Assembly (NCBI GenBank): GCA_964487685.1
Contig: CAZASA010000002.1
Location: 5,719-69,718, forward strand
Direction of reading: 5' to 3'
From: JABDGZ01 sp964487685
Lineage (GTDB): Bacteria > Omnitrophota > Gorgyraeia > Zapsychrales > Fredricksoniimonadaceae
DNA length: 64,000 nt
A program made the translations under genes and the position numbers. The notes below the pieces were generated by a model that saw nothing but the letters and a program-made list of their open reading frames with translations, did not search any database and was not told where the DNA came from. Shown here one piece after another: positions 15,434 through 23,165 of the stretch. Numbering within the stretch: position 1 is the stretch's first letter; each line of letters opens with the position of its first letter.

Positions 15434-15853
15434 ATGAAAAATTTTCGCCAAGAATTATGGTTCCATACCAAGACCCGCCGGGCGTATATCAATATCACCG
15501 ACAAGGTGCAGTCGGCCATCGACCAAAGCGGCATCCAGGAAGGATTATGTCTGGTCAATGCCATGCACATCTCGGCCAGTGTTTATATCAACGACGATGA
15601 AAGCGGGCTGCTGCATGATTATGATGCGTGGCTGGAGAAATTGGCCCCCCATGAGCCGGTTTCCCAGTACAGGCATAATGATACCGGGGAAGACAATGCT
15701 GACGCGCATATCAAACGCCAGCTGATGGGCAGGGACGTGGTCGTGGCCGTGACCCGCGGCAAATTGGATTTTGGTCCCTGGGAACAGATCTTTTACGGCG
15801 AATTCGACGGACGTCGGGACAAGAGGGTTTTAGTCAAAATTATAGGGGAATAA
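15434..15853 (+). CDS. YjbQ / UPF0047 family protein
   Basis: A 139-residue UPF0047 protein. Hallmark segments are GLCLVNAMHISASVYIND, the His-rich RHNDTGEDNADAHIKRQLMG, and LDFGPWEQIFYGEFDG at the C-terminus. Some members show weak thiamine-phosphate-synthase activity, but the physiological role is unsettled. It starts right after the TPR gene and one base before the sugar kinase. Confidence 0.9.
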   Translation: MKNFRQELWFHTKTRRAYINITDKVQSAIDQSGIQEGLCLVNAMHISASVYINDDESGLLHDYDAWLEKLAPHEPVSQYRHNDTGEDNADAHIKRQLMGRDVVVAVTRGKLDFGPWEQIFYGEFDGRRDKRVLVKIIGE

Positions 15854-15854
15854 T

Positions 15855-16760
15855 ATGAGCTTAGTGGTTTTAGGGACAGTGGCGTTGGACCATGTCAAAA
15901 CACCTTCAGGGTCGAAAAAAGATATGTTAGGCGGCTCAGCCGCTCATTTTGCCATGTCCGCCAGGCTTTTTACTGACGTGCATATGGTGGCGGTGGTGGG
16001 CAAGGATTTTCCGGTCAGGCACCTGGATTTTTTAAGGAGCAAGGGCATTGACCTGTCGTCAGTCAAGATCAGCAGCGGCAAGACCTTCCGCTGGAGAGGT
16101 GAATATAAAAAAGGGGACCTGAACACGGCCCTGACCCTGGCAACGGAATTGGGGGTTTTGCAAAGTTATGTGCCTGAATTAAAGGAACATCAAAAAAGCT
16201 TGCCCAATATTTTCCTGGCTAATTTCGATCCGGATTTGCAAATACAGCTGTTCAAACATTTGAAAAATCCGCGATTGATCGGTTTGGACAGCATGAACCT
16301 TTGGATCACCCATAAACAAAAGTCTTTACGCCGGTTAATGAAGATGGTGCATCTGTTCGTGGCCAATGACAGCGAAGCCAGGGCATTGTCTGGTGAGAAC
16401 AATCTGATCATGGCGGCCAAACGCCTGCGGGCCATGGGGCCCAGGATGATCGTCATTAAAAAAGGCGAGCATGGTGTCTTGTTTTACAGCGACCAGGTGA
16501 TGTTTTCATTCCCGGCCTTCCCGGTTGAAAAAGTTATTGACCCCACTGGTGCCGGAGATACCTTTGCCGGCGGGCTGATGGGTTATTTAAGCCGAGTCAA
16601 CAAGCTCGACGATAAAACCTTGCGCAAGGCCTTATTGTACGCCACGACCGTTGCTTCTTTTAACGTGCAAGGCTTTGGCATGGCCCGCACCGCATCGTTG
16701 ACTATGCCTGAGGTCGAGGAACGCATGAAGTCCTTGGTTAAATTTTTTGCACTGACATAG
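15855..16760 (+). CDS. PfkB/ribokinase-family sugar kinase
   Basis: A 301-residue ribokinase-fold kinase. The C-terminal signature DPTGAGDTFAGG near residue 233 includes the catalytic Asp. An N-terminal GGSAAHFAMSARLF and VIKKGEHGVLF are also typical. The substrate (ribose, adenosine, fructose or another sugar) cannot be assigned. It lies next to two small sugar-transporter-like genes, so phosphorylation of an imported sugar is an attractive but unproved link. A short hairpin follows the stop. Confidence 0.88.
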   Translation: MSLVVLGTVALDHVKTPSGSKKDMLGGSAAHFAMSARLFTDVHMVAVVGKDFPVRHLDFLRSKGIDLSSVKISSGKTFRWRGEYKKGDLNTALTLATELGVLQSYVPELKEHQKSLPNIFLANFDPDLQIQLFKHLKNPRLIGLDSMNLWITHKQKSLRRLMKMVHLFVANDSEARALSGENNLIMAAKRLRAMGPRMIVIKKGEHGVLFYSDQVMFSFPAFPVEKVIDPTGAGDTFAGGLMGYLSRVNKLDDKTLRKALLYATTVASFNVQGFGMARTASLTMPEVEERMKSLVKFFALT

Positions 16761-16762
16761 AT

Positions 16763-16793
16763 CCCCGCATGGCCAATTGGCCAAGCTGCGGGG
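16763..16793. other. Intergenic hairpin between the sugar kinase and SemiSWEET genes
   Basis: CCCCGC (16763) pairs with GCGGGG (16788), enclosing the perfect palindrome TGGCCAATTGGCCA. No T-run follows. It may be an mRNA-processing or attenuating structure ahead of the TTG start at 16816, or a nested palindrome. Confidence 0.5.
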
Positions 16794-16815
16794 TCCTGTT
16801 GGGAGAGGTCTTAAT

Positions 16816-17079
16816 TTGAGAACGATCAGTTTTTGGGCGGCGGTGATCCTGCCATTGTGGGACATCCCTTTGATGGTGCGCGTTGTGCGAAGGAAATCTT
16901 CACAGGACATCTCGTTGGTATGGGCCGCCGGTCTGTGGGCAACGTCGGTCTTGATGGCCCCCAGTGCTTTTATTACCGGGGATAAAGTAGCTATGGGTTT
17001 TAATATCGTCAATGTGATCATGTTATCGGGTGTTTTGATCGTGGTCATAAAATACAGGAAAGGTCAGCCATGCATTTAG
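16816..17079 (+). CDS. SemiSWEET/PQ-loop-like transporter subunit 1
   Basis: An 87-residue protein with three predicted membrane helices, the size of a bacterial SemiSWEET. Its motif LPLWDIPLMVRVVRRKSSQD aligns with the SemiSWEET segment around the PQ turn, though the glutamine is lost. The third helix has FNIVNV with the conserved Asn. I chose the TTG at 16816 because GGAGAGG at 16802-16808 precedes it by seven bases. An earlier in-frame TTG at 16777 lies inside the hairpin. SemiSWEETs act as dimers passing sugars passively. It overlaps its paralogue by 10 bp. Confidence 0.65.
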   Translation: MRTISFWAAVILPLWDIPLMVRVVRRKSSQDISLVWAAGLWATSVLMAPSAFITGDKVAMGFNIVNVIMLSGVLIVVIKYRKGQPCI

Positions 17080-17327
17080 TGGAGAACATTGGTCTCGTGG
17101 CCGGGATCATTATGCCCTTATTTAATATCCCTTTGATCGTTAAGATCATCCGCCGGCGTTCTTCGGCAGACATTTCTATCGCCTGGGCCATGGGGGTATG
17201 GATCTGTGCCTTGTTGATGGCCCCTTCGGGCTTTACTTCCAAGGATATAGTTTGGCGCAGTTTTAATATTGTTAACCTGGTTCTTTTTACAGGGGTTGTG
17301 ATCGCTGTCTGGAGGTATCGCAAATAA
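17070..17327 (+). CDS. SemiSWEET/PQ-loop-like transporter subunit 2
   Basis: An 85-residue, three-helix membrane protein clearly paralogous to the gene before it. Both share PL-[WF]-[DN]-IPL followed by a basic RR[KR]SS and a DIS turn, then LMAPS, then an FNIVN third helix. It has the expected length of a complete SemiSWEET protomer. Tandem arrangement with a 10-bp overlap suggests equal co-expression and perhaps a heterodimer. It starts at ATG 17070 and stops one base before era. Confidence 0.68.
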   Translation: MHLVENIGLVAGIIMPLFNIPLIVKIIRRRSSADISIAWAMGVWICALLMAPSGFTSKDIVWRSFNIVNLVLFTGVVIAVWRYRK

Positions 17328-17328
17328 T

Positions 17329-18252
17329 ATGGCCAAAGAATTAAAAAGCGGCATCGTTGCCATCGTGGGAAGGCCCAATGTAGGCAAATCAACACTTCTC
17401 AATGCTATCTTGGGTGAAAAAGTGTCCATTGTCTCTGATGTGCCGCAAACAACACGCCATCAGATCAGGGGCATTCACACCGACGAGCGCGGCCAGATCG
17501 TTTTTATCGATACGCCGGGCATCCACGCGGGCAAGGACAAGCTGGATAAATACATGAATCGGGCTTCGTTGGGGAGCATTGATTCCGTTGACGCGGTGAT
17601 ACACATGGTGGATGCCAGCGAGAAAACCGGCCTTGAAGAAAAACATGTGATCACGCGGCTTAATAAGTGCGGCAAACCCATTATCGTGGGACTAAACAAG
17701 ATCGATATCACCAAAGGAAAATTTGTCCCCGAGTATATCAAGCTTTGGGAAGAGGTCCGCGGCGTTCCCATGACCGAGATCAAAGATTTGATCTTGTTTC
17801 CTCTCTCAGCCCTTAAAGGCACCAATGTTAAAAAAATGATCGACCTGCTTTTTGAACAAATGCCCGTAGGCCCGCTCCTTTATCCTGAAGATACACTTAC
17901 AGATTTTCCCAAGCGCATGGCCATGGCGGACCTGATCCGTGAAAAACTATTCCTGCTGATGCGAGAAGAGATCCCGCATTCCATCGCTGTAATCATCGAG
18001 GGCGTCCAGCCTAAAAAAGGCAATGTTCTGCATATCCGCGCGGCCATCCTGGTTGAACGCGAGTCCCAAAAAGAGATCGTCATCGGAAAATCCGGCGCCA
18101 TCTTAAAACAGGTAGGCACCGAAGCACGCAAAGATCTAGAAGAGCTGGTTGACAGCAAGGTCTTCCTGGAACTTTTTGTGAAGACCAGCTCAAATTGGCG
18201 CGAAGATTACGGCACCCTCGAAGATATGGGATTTGTCTTTAGCGATCTTTAG
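17329..18252 (+). CDS. era: GTPase Era
   Basis: A 307-residue Era, a GTPase with a KH domain that binds the 16S rRNA 3' end during 30S assembly. G1 is GRPNVGKSTLLNAILGEK, G3 is DTPG, and G4 is NKID. The KH domain covers about residues 215-300, with KEIVIGKSGAILKQVGTEAR carrying the GxxG-type loop. Normal length. It starts immediately after the SemiSWEET pair and is followed three bases later by nth. Confidence 0.96.
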   Translation: MAKELKSGIVAIVGRPNVGKSTLLNAILGEKVSIVSDVPQTTRHQIRGIHTDERGQIVFIDTPGIHAGKDKLDKYMNRASLGSIDSVDAVIHMVDASEKTGLEEKHVITRLNKCGKPIIVGLNKIDITKGKFVPEYIKLWEEVRGVPMTEIKDLILFPLSALKGTNVKKMIDLLFEQMPVGPLLYPEDTLTDFPKRMAMADLIREKLFLLMREEIPHSIAVIIEGVQPKKGNVLHIRAAILVERESQKEIVIGKSGAILKQVGTEARKDLEELVDSKVFLELFVKTSSNWREDYGTLEDMGFVFSDL

Positions 18253-18255
18253 CGA

Positions 18256-18945
18256 TTGTCGTCGAAAATCATGTCCGGACCAAAACTTTTGGATAGTAAG
18301 CAGATTGCAGAGGTCATTAAACGGCTGAAGATCGCCATGCGTGACCTTCCTGACCCTTCTGTGACCTTGGTGGGCAAGAAATTCAAGAGTCCGTTCTTGG
18401 TGCTGATATCCTGCTTGTTAAGCTTGCGTACCCGTGATGAAACGACCTTACCAGCCTCTGAACGCCTCTTCGCCCGGGCAGATACCATGGAGGGCATGCT
18501 TAAAGTTCCGCTCGATGAACTGCGAAAATTAATTTATCCGGTCGGTTTTTATAAAACAAAAGCCACCCGCATCCATGAGATCTGTGCAGATCTGATCCAT
18601 CGCTTTAAAAGTCAAGTGCCGGATGATATTGAATTGCTTTTGACGCTCAAAGGGGTGGGGCGCAAGACCGCGAACTTGGTCATGACCGAGGGTTTTGGCA
18701 AGCCGGGGATATGCGTTGATACCCATGTACATCGGATATCCAATCGCCTGGGATATATCAAGACCAAGACCCCGGAACAAACAGAATTTGCATTAAGAAA
18801 AAAACTGCCCGGCAAATATTGGATCGAATATAATGCTTTGCTCGTGACCTGGGGACAAAATGTTTGCAAACCTATTTCACCGATGTGCACCAGCTGTCCG
18901 GTTGTAAAAATTTGCCAACGGGTAAATGTGGGCATCAGCCGGTAA
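18256..18945 (+). CDS. nth: Endonuclease III family DNA glycosylase
   Basis: A 229-residue HhH-GPD protein. The hairpin-helix-hairpin LKGVGRKTANLVM contains the catalytic Lys, and the catalytic Asp is in VDTHVHRISNRLG. The 4Fe-4S cluster ligands follow C-x6-C-x2-C-x5-C at the C-terminus (CKPISPMC, CTSC, then Cys in KICQ). Endonuclease III removes oxidised pyrimidines. The start is TTG 18256 or the in-frame ATG 18271, and neither has a clear Shine-Dalgarno. Confidence 0.93.
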   Translation: MSSKIMSGPKLLDSKQIAEVIKRLKIAMRDLPDPSVTLVGKKFKSPFLVLISCLLSLRTRDETTLPASERLFARADTMEGMLKVPLDELRKLIYPVGFYKTKATRIHEICADLIHRFKSQVPDDIELLLTLKGVGRKTANLVMTEGFGKPGICVDTHVHRISNRLGYIKTKTPEQTEFALRKKLPGKYWIEYNALLVTWGQNVCKPISPMCTSCPVVKICQRVNVGISR

Positions 18946-19025
18946 ATGAGGGCCTCCTTCCTTTAATTAGAATTAAAAATATTTATGGTATTTTGTCGGA
19001 TTTTTGATAAATTGATTGCAATATT

Positions 19026-20072
19026 ATGGCTAAAATAGTTGGAATTACTTACGATCTAAAAAGCGACTGGCAGGGCTCTAAGGACGATCCTGTTGATGCC
19101 GCGGCCGAGCTCGACGGGACAAAGACGATCGAATGCCTAAAGGCAGCGCTCGAATCAGCCGGGCACAAGGTTGTCTTGATCGGCGGAGCCCGCCAATTGA
19201 TCGATCGCGCAGCCCGCGGTAGTCTTAAAGTAGATATTGTTTTAAATATTTCTGAAGGCTTCAAAGGCCGCAACCGCGAAAGCCAGGTGCCGGCTATTTT
19301 GGATCTGTATAATATTCCTTTTATCGGGGCCGATGCTTTGACCTTAGGGGTAACATTGGATAAGGTGGTGGCGAAAAAATGTTTTATGGCTGATGGCATT
19401 CCCACGGCCCGCTATTTTAAAGCCACCCTTGAGGATGATCTGACCTTGCTTAATACCATTGGATTTCCTTTGTTCGTCAAGACCCTGCATGAGGGCACGT
19501 CCAAAGGGATCACGCAAAGTTCACGGGTAGAAAATTTTGAACAGCTTAAAAAACAGGTAGGGCATATCTGCCGGAATTATAATCAACCGGCTTTGGTTGA
19601 AGAATTCATCAAAGGTACTGAGTTTACCGTGGGGATCATCGGGAATAATCCGCCCAAACCCATGCCGGTCGTGCAATACGCGATCGGGGGAAAGACTAGC
19701 TTGGGCAATAATTTTTATTCTTACAGTCATGTGGTCGAAAGATCAGTGGAATATATTTGCCCCGCTCCCATCGATGAGAAAATGGCCCGTCGCCTGCAAG
19801 ACCTGGCTGTACGTGCGTTTAAGTCCGTTGATTGCCGTGATTTCGGGCGTGTTGATTTCCGTGTGGATGAAGCCGGAAATCCGTATGTCCTGGAGATCAA
19901 TCCATTGCCGAATTTAAGTCCTGATGATGTTTTTGTTCTTTTTGCTAAAGTCAAAAAGATGACGTATAATCAGATCATCAATCAGATCCTGGATGCAGCC
20001 CTAAAACGTTTAGGGATCAAAGAAGCGCCGCCAGTCAAACAGCGTAGCCGAGAGGTAGCATTCAAAAAATGA
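19026..20072 (+). CDS. D-alanine-D-alanine-ligase-like ATP-grasp enzyme
   Basis: A 348-residue ATP-grasp protein resembling Ddl throughout. It has an N-terminal Rossmann-like part with VLNISEGFKGRNRESQVPA, then GFPLFVKTLHEGTSKGIT (ATP-binding lysine and Ser/Gly loop), ALVEEFIKGTEFTVGIIG and a metal-binding C-terminal DFRVDEAGNPYVLEINPLP. Classical Ddl has EINTLPG at this last site, while here it is EINPLPN, so specificity may differ. It is coupled by ATGA to kamA, which suggests that its amino-acid substrate may include beta-lysine. An ordinary cell-wall Ddl remains possible. Confidence 0.78.
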   Translation: MAKIVGITYDLKSDWQGSKDDPVDAAAELDGTKTIECLKAALESAGHKVVLIGGARQLIDRAARGSLKVDIVLNISEGFKGRNRESQVPAILDLYNIPFIGADALTLGVTLDKVVAKKCFMADGIPTARYFKATLEDDLTLLNTIGFPLFVKTLHEGTSKGITQSSRVENFEQLKKQVGHICRNYNQPALVEEFIKGTEFTVGIIGNNPPKPMPVVQYAIGGKTSLGNNFYSYSHVVERSVEYICPAPIDEKMARRLQDLAVRAFKSVDCRDFGRVDFRVDEAGNPYVLEINPLPNLSPDDVFVLFAKVKKMTYNQIINQILDAALKRLGIKEAPPVKQRSREVAFKK

Positions 20073-21253
20073 ACCCTGTCAATACTTTGATCAAGGATGA
20101 TGCTCCTGTTTCCGTCGGACCTAATATCCCTTTGTCCCCGCAAGAAGAGCGCGTGATAAAACTTTTTCCCGGGGCGACCCTGGCTGATTGGGAAGATTGG
20201 CGCTGGCAGCTCCGTAACCGCATACGCACCATTGATGATATAACCAAGCTCATGAAATTAACCCCGCATGAAGAACGCGGGGTCAAAGGGGCAGGGGACA
20301 AATTGACCATGTCCATCCCGCCGTATTTTGCCGCCTTGATCGATGAGAATGACCCCGGATGTCCTATCCGTTTGCAGTCAGTTCCTTTGGATTATGAATT
20401 TGAGACCACTGAAAATGAAATGCTCGATCCCTGCGGTGAAGAAAAAAATTCCGAAGTGCATGGCTTGGTGCACCGCTATCCTGACCGGGTACTTTTTTTG
20501 GTCAATGAGATGTGCGCGATGTACTGCCGCTATTGCACCCGTTCACGCATGGTGGGGGACGGCAATCATACGCTAAATACAGCCACCTATGATGCGGCGC
20601 TTAATTATATCCGTAAGCATACCGAGATCCGTGATGTCCTGATCTCCGGCGGCGACCCGTTGACCTTGGGCGATCGGATGCTTGAGTATTTGATCTCGTC
20701 CGTCAAGGCGATCCCGCATGTGGAGTTTGTGCGCATCGGCACACGTATTCCGGTGACCTTGCCCCAGCGCATCACGCCTGAATTGATCGCCATGTTCAAA
20801 AAATATTCACCGCTGTGGATGAGTGTGCATTTTAACCATGCCAAGGAAATCACCCCGCGCGTCAAGCATGCCTGTAATATGATCGCGGATGCCGGTATTC
20901 CGATGGGCAGCCAAACAGTGCTTTTACGCGGTGTCAACGATTCGCCCGCTGTCATGAAAAAACTGTTCCATGAACTTTTAAAGATCCGGGTCAGACCTTA
21001 TTACATTTACCAATGCGATCCTATCATCGGCTCCAGGCATTTTAGGACTACGATCGAAACAGGTATTAATATCATCCAGAACCTTCGCGGTCATACCACG
21101 GGTTACGCGGTGCCGACCTACGTGATCGACGGCCCCGGTGGTGGCGGCAAGATCCCCATCAGCCCGGATTATCTGGTTTCCAAAGAGAACGGCCGCTATA
21201 CCCTGCGTAATTTCGCCGGGGAACTATATACCTACGTTGATCCTACCTATTAA
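20069..21253 (+). CDS. kamA: Lysine 2,3-aminomutase (KamA family radical SAM)
   Basis: A 394-residue radical SAM/PLP enzyme. The cluster motif is Cys149-x3-Cys153-x2-Cys156 (MCAMYCRYCTRS). The substrate-binding Asp in YYIYQCD and the Asp in VIDGPGGGGK are conserved, as is the PLP lysine after the glycine run. The early DWEDWRWQLRNRI matches clostridial lysine aminomutase closely. The Cys-rich C-terminal tail of the clostridial enzyme is absent and the protein ends at TYVDPTY. It converts L-lysine to L-beta-lysine. EpmB (EF-P modification) is an alternative but is usually shorter. The start overlaps the ATP-grasp gene by ATGA. Confidence 0.88.
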   Translation: MNPVNTLIKDDAPVSVGPNIPLSPQEERVIKLFPGATLADWEDWRWQLRNRIRTIDDITKLMKLTPHEERGVKGAGDKLTMSIPPYFAALIDENDPGCPIRLQSVPLDYEFETTENEMLDPCGEEKNSEVHGLVHRYPDRVLFLVNEMCAMYCRYCTRSRMVGDGNHTLNTATYDAALNYIRKHTEIRDVLISGGDPLTLGDRMLEYLISSVKAIPHVEFVRIGTRIPVTLPQRITPELIAMFKKYSPLWMSVHFNHAKEITPRVKHACNMIADAGIPMGSQTVLLRGVNDSPAVMKKLFHELLKIRVRPYYIYQCDPIIGSRHFRTTIETGINIIQNLRGHTTGYAVPTYVIDGPGGGGKIPISPDYLVSKENGRYTLRNFAGELYTYVDPTY

Positions 21254-21260
21254 AAGGCGT

Positions 21261-21288
21261 TTGACAAAGCCCGATCCTGTACTATAAT
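21261..21288 (+). promoter_or_regulatory. Strong sigma70-type promoter of rpsU-purH
   Basis: A consensus TTGACA (21261) and TATAAT (21283) with a 16-bp spacer, the best promoter in the window. The leader to the rpsU ATG is about 38 bases and carries AGGAG at 21316. Confidence 0.8.
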
Positions 21289-21332
21289 ACTTCCCTTCAA
21301 ACCAATTAAACCAACAGGAGCAGTGATAAGTA

Positions 21333-21488
21333 ATGTTAGAAGTCAAAGTCAATGACAAGAATAGTTTTGAAAAAGCGATGCGCTTATTCAAGAAGCAATG
21401 CCAAAAAGACGGTTTTTTAGTCGAGCTTAAAGAGCGCCGCTTTTATTGCAAGCCCTCCGAACGCAAACGTAAAAAAGGCAAGAGATAA
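21333..21488 (+). CDS. rpsU: Small ribosomal subunit protein bS21
   Basis: A 51-residue protein translated as MLEVKVNDKNSFEKAMRLFK followed by a Cys-containing segment and a very basic tail (KPSERKRKKGKR). This is a typical bS21: a V-x-[DE]-x-[ED]-x-F-E-x-A-[LM]-[RK]-x-F-K-K pattern with a Lys/Arg-rich C-terminus. bS21 helps 30S initiation at Shine-Dalgarno sites. AGGAG at 21316-21320 lies 12 bases before ATG 21333. It is followed 4 bp later by purH under the same strong promoter. Confidence 0.93.
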   Translation: MLEVKVNDKNSFEKAMRLFKKQCQKDGFLVELKERRFYCKPSERKRKKGKR

Positions 21489-21492
21489 GAAG

Positions 21493-23052
21493 TTGATTAA
21501 AGTCAAACGCGCATTGATCTCCGTTTCCGATAAGACCGGCCTGGTTGATTTCGCCAAGGGTTTGCAGAAACTGGGCGTTGAGATCATATCCACCGGCGGC
21601 ACGGCAGCGCTCCTGCGTTCATCCAATATCCCCGTTAAAGAAGTTTCCGAACATACCGGTTTCCCTGAAATGCTCGATGGCCGTGTCAAGACCCTGCATC
21701 CCAAGATCCACGGAGGTCTATTGGCCCTGCGGGATAATGCTGAACATATGAAGCAGATCGCCAAACACGATATCAGCCTGATCGATATGGTGGTGGTCAA
21801 TCTTTATCCATTTGAGAAGGCGGTCCAGAAAAAAAACATCCCCCTGGAAGAAGCGATCGAGAATATCGATATCGGCGGGCCTTCCATGCTGCGTTCGGCG
21901 GCCAAGAATTATAGAAGTGTGGCCGTCATCTGTAATGCCGAACGTTATGGGGAAGTGCTCAATGAGCTTAATAATAACAGCGGCATTTTATCGGACAAGG
22001 TGTTGGCTAATTTGGCCATTGAGGTTTTTGAGAGGACTTCCCGTTATGATGCCGCTATTTATGATTTTCTAAAGAACCGTTTTAAATCGGACGATTCTTT
22101 TTCCGCCTTCCCCAAAGAATTCGCTTTTTCATTCAGCAAATTACAGGACCTGCGCTACGGGGAAAACCCGCATCAGGCCGCGGCGTTTTATTCAGATCAT
22201 GGCAAGCTCGAGGGTTTAAGCCAACTTCAGCAATTGCAAGGCAAGGAACTTTCCTTTAATAATATCCTGGACTTAAACGCGGCGGTCGATATCATCCGTG
22301 AATTTGATGCCCCGGCCGCGGTCATCATCAAACACAATAATCCTTGCGGTGTCGCTCAGGACAAAAGCCTTGATAAGGCCTATATTAAAGCATACAAAAG
22401 CGACACCCTTTCCGCTTTTGGGGGCATCATTGGTTTAAACCGTTGTGTGGACGCCAAGACCGCTGCCGCTGTTATCAAGAGCGGTTTTATGGAATGCATC
22501 ATCGCCCCTGATTTTTCCGAGGAAGCCAAGAAGCTTTTTTCCGTTAAGAAGAATTTACGCTTACTGGTGCTGGATTTGGGCGGCATCAAACTAGAAAAAT
22601 TTGATTTCAAGAAAGTTACAGGCGGCCTTTTGCTCCAGGAAAAGGATAACCGTACCATCAAGCCGGAAGAATTGAAAGTCGTCACCAAGGTCAAACCTAC
22701 CAAGGCGCAAATGGAGGCCATGGTTTTCGGCTGGAAATTGATCAAGCATGTCAAAAGCAATGCCATTGCCCTGGTCAAGGGAACACAGACCATTGGTATC
22801 GGCTGCGGCCAGACCAGTCGTGTCGATTCCGCGATCCATGCCATCCGTCGGGCCGGGTCTTCTGCCCGCGGGAGTGTTTTGATATCCGATGCATTTTTGC
22901 CTAAGCCTGACACCGTCACCATTGCCGCGAAGGCCGGGGTCAAGGCTATTATCCAAACCGGTGGTTCCATCATGGATGAAGCTGTGATCAAAGAAGCTGA
23001 TAAAAGAAAGATCGCCATGGTCAACACTGGTATCAGGCATTTCAAACATTGA
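21493..23052 (+). CDS. purH: Bifunctional AICAR formyltransferase / IMP cyclohydrolase
   Basis: A 519-residue PurH catalysing the last two purine steps: formylation of AICAR with 10-formyl-THF, then ring closure to IMP. The N-terminal MGS-like domain has ALISVSDKTGL and STGGTAALL. The transformylase part has RYGENPHQAA, KHNNPCGVA and SDAFLPKPDTV. The start is a TTG at 21493, 4 bp after rpsU, with a weak purine-rich leader, so translational coupling to rpsU is likely. REP-like palindromes follow the stop. Confidence 0.95.
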   Translation: MIKVKRALISVSDKTGLVDFAKGLQKLGVEIISTGGTAALLRSSNIPVKEVSEHTGFPEMLDGRVKTLHPKIHGGLLALRDNAEHMKQIAKHDISLIDMVVVNLYPFEKAVQKKNIPLEEAIENIDIGGPSMLRSAAKNYRSVAVICNAERYGEVLNELNNNSGILSDKVLANLAIEVFERTSRYDAAIYDFLKNRFKSDDSFSAFPKEFAFSFSKLQDLRYGENPHQAAAFYSDHGKLEGLSQLQQLQGKELSFNNILDLNAAVDIIREFDAPAAVIIKHNNPCGVAQDKSLDKAYIKAYKSDTLSAFGGIIGLNRCVDAKTAAAVIKSGFMECIIAPDFSEEAKKLFSVKKNLRLLVLDLGGIKLEKFDFKKVTGGLLLQEKDNRTIKPEELKVVTKVKPTKAQMEAMVFGWKLIKHVKSNAIALVKGTQTIGIGCGQTSRVDSAIHAIRRAGSSARGSVLISDAFLPKPDTVTIAAKAGVKAIIQTGGSIMDEAVIKEADKRKIAMVNTGIRHFKH

Positions 23053-23056
23053 TTGG

Positions 23057-23157
23057 TGTCATTCCCCAGTATAAAATAATGTCATTCCCGCGAAAGCGGG
23101 AATCCATGACACAACCATTCCAAAAATGGATCCCCGATAAAAACATTCGGGGATGAC
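23057..23157. repeat. REP-like palindrome cluster between purH and folC
   Basis: A half copy GTCATTCCC at 23057 is followed by a full unit at 23081-23106 (ATTCCCGC, GAAA, GCGGGAAT). A related but distinct palindrome follows at 23127-23157, with stem ATCCCCGA / TCGGGGAT (23130/23147) and the same flanks inverted (TGG on the left, GAC on the right). The three units in alternating orientation resemble a BIME-type mosaic. Confidence 0.75.
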
Positions 23158-23165
23158 AAAGTCAT

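Noticed and set aside
16769..16815. Longer start for the first SemiSWEET gene (TTG 16777)
   Set aside because: The extension lies in a GC-rich hairpin, adds a non-hydrophobic Gly/Arg segment absent from the paralogue, and lacks a ribosome site, unlike TTG 16816.
22380..23045. Long open frame antisense to purH
   Set aside because: It is the shadow of a well-supported purH, with no independent evidence.
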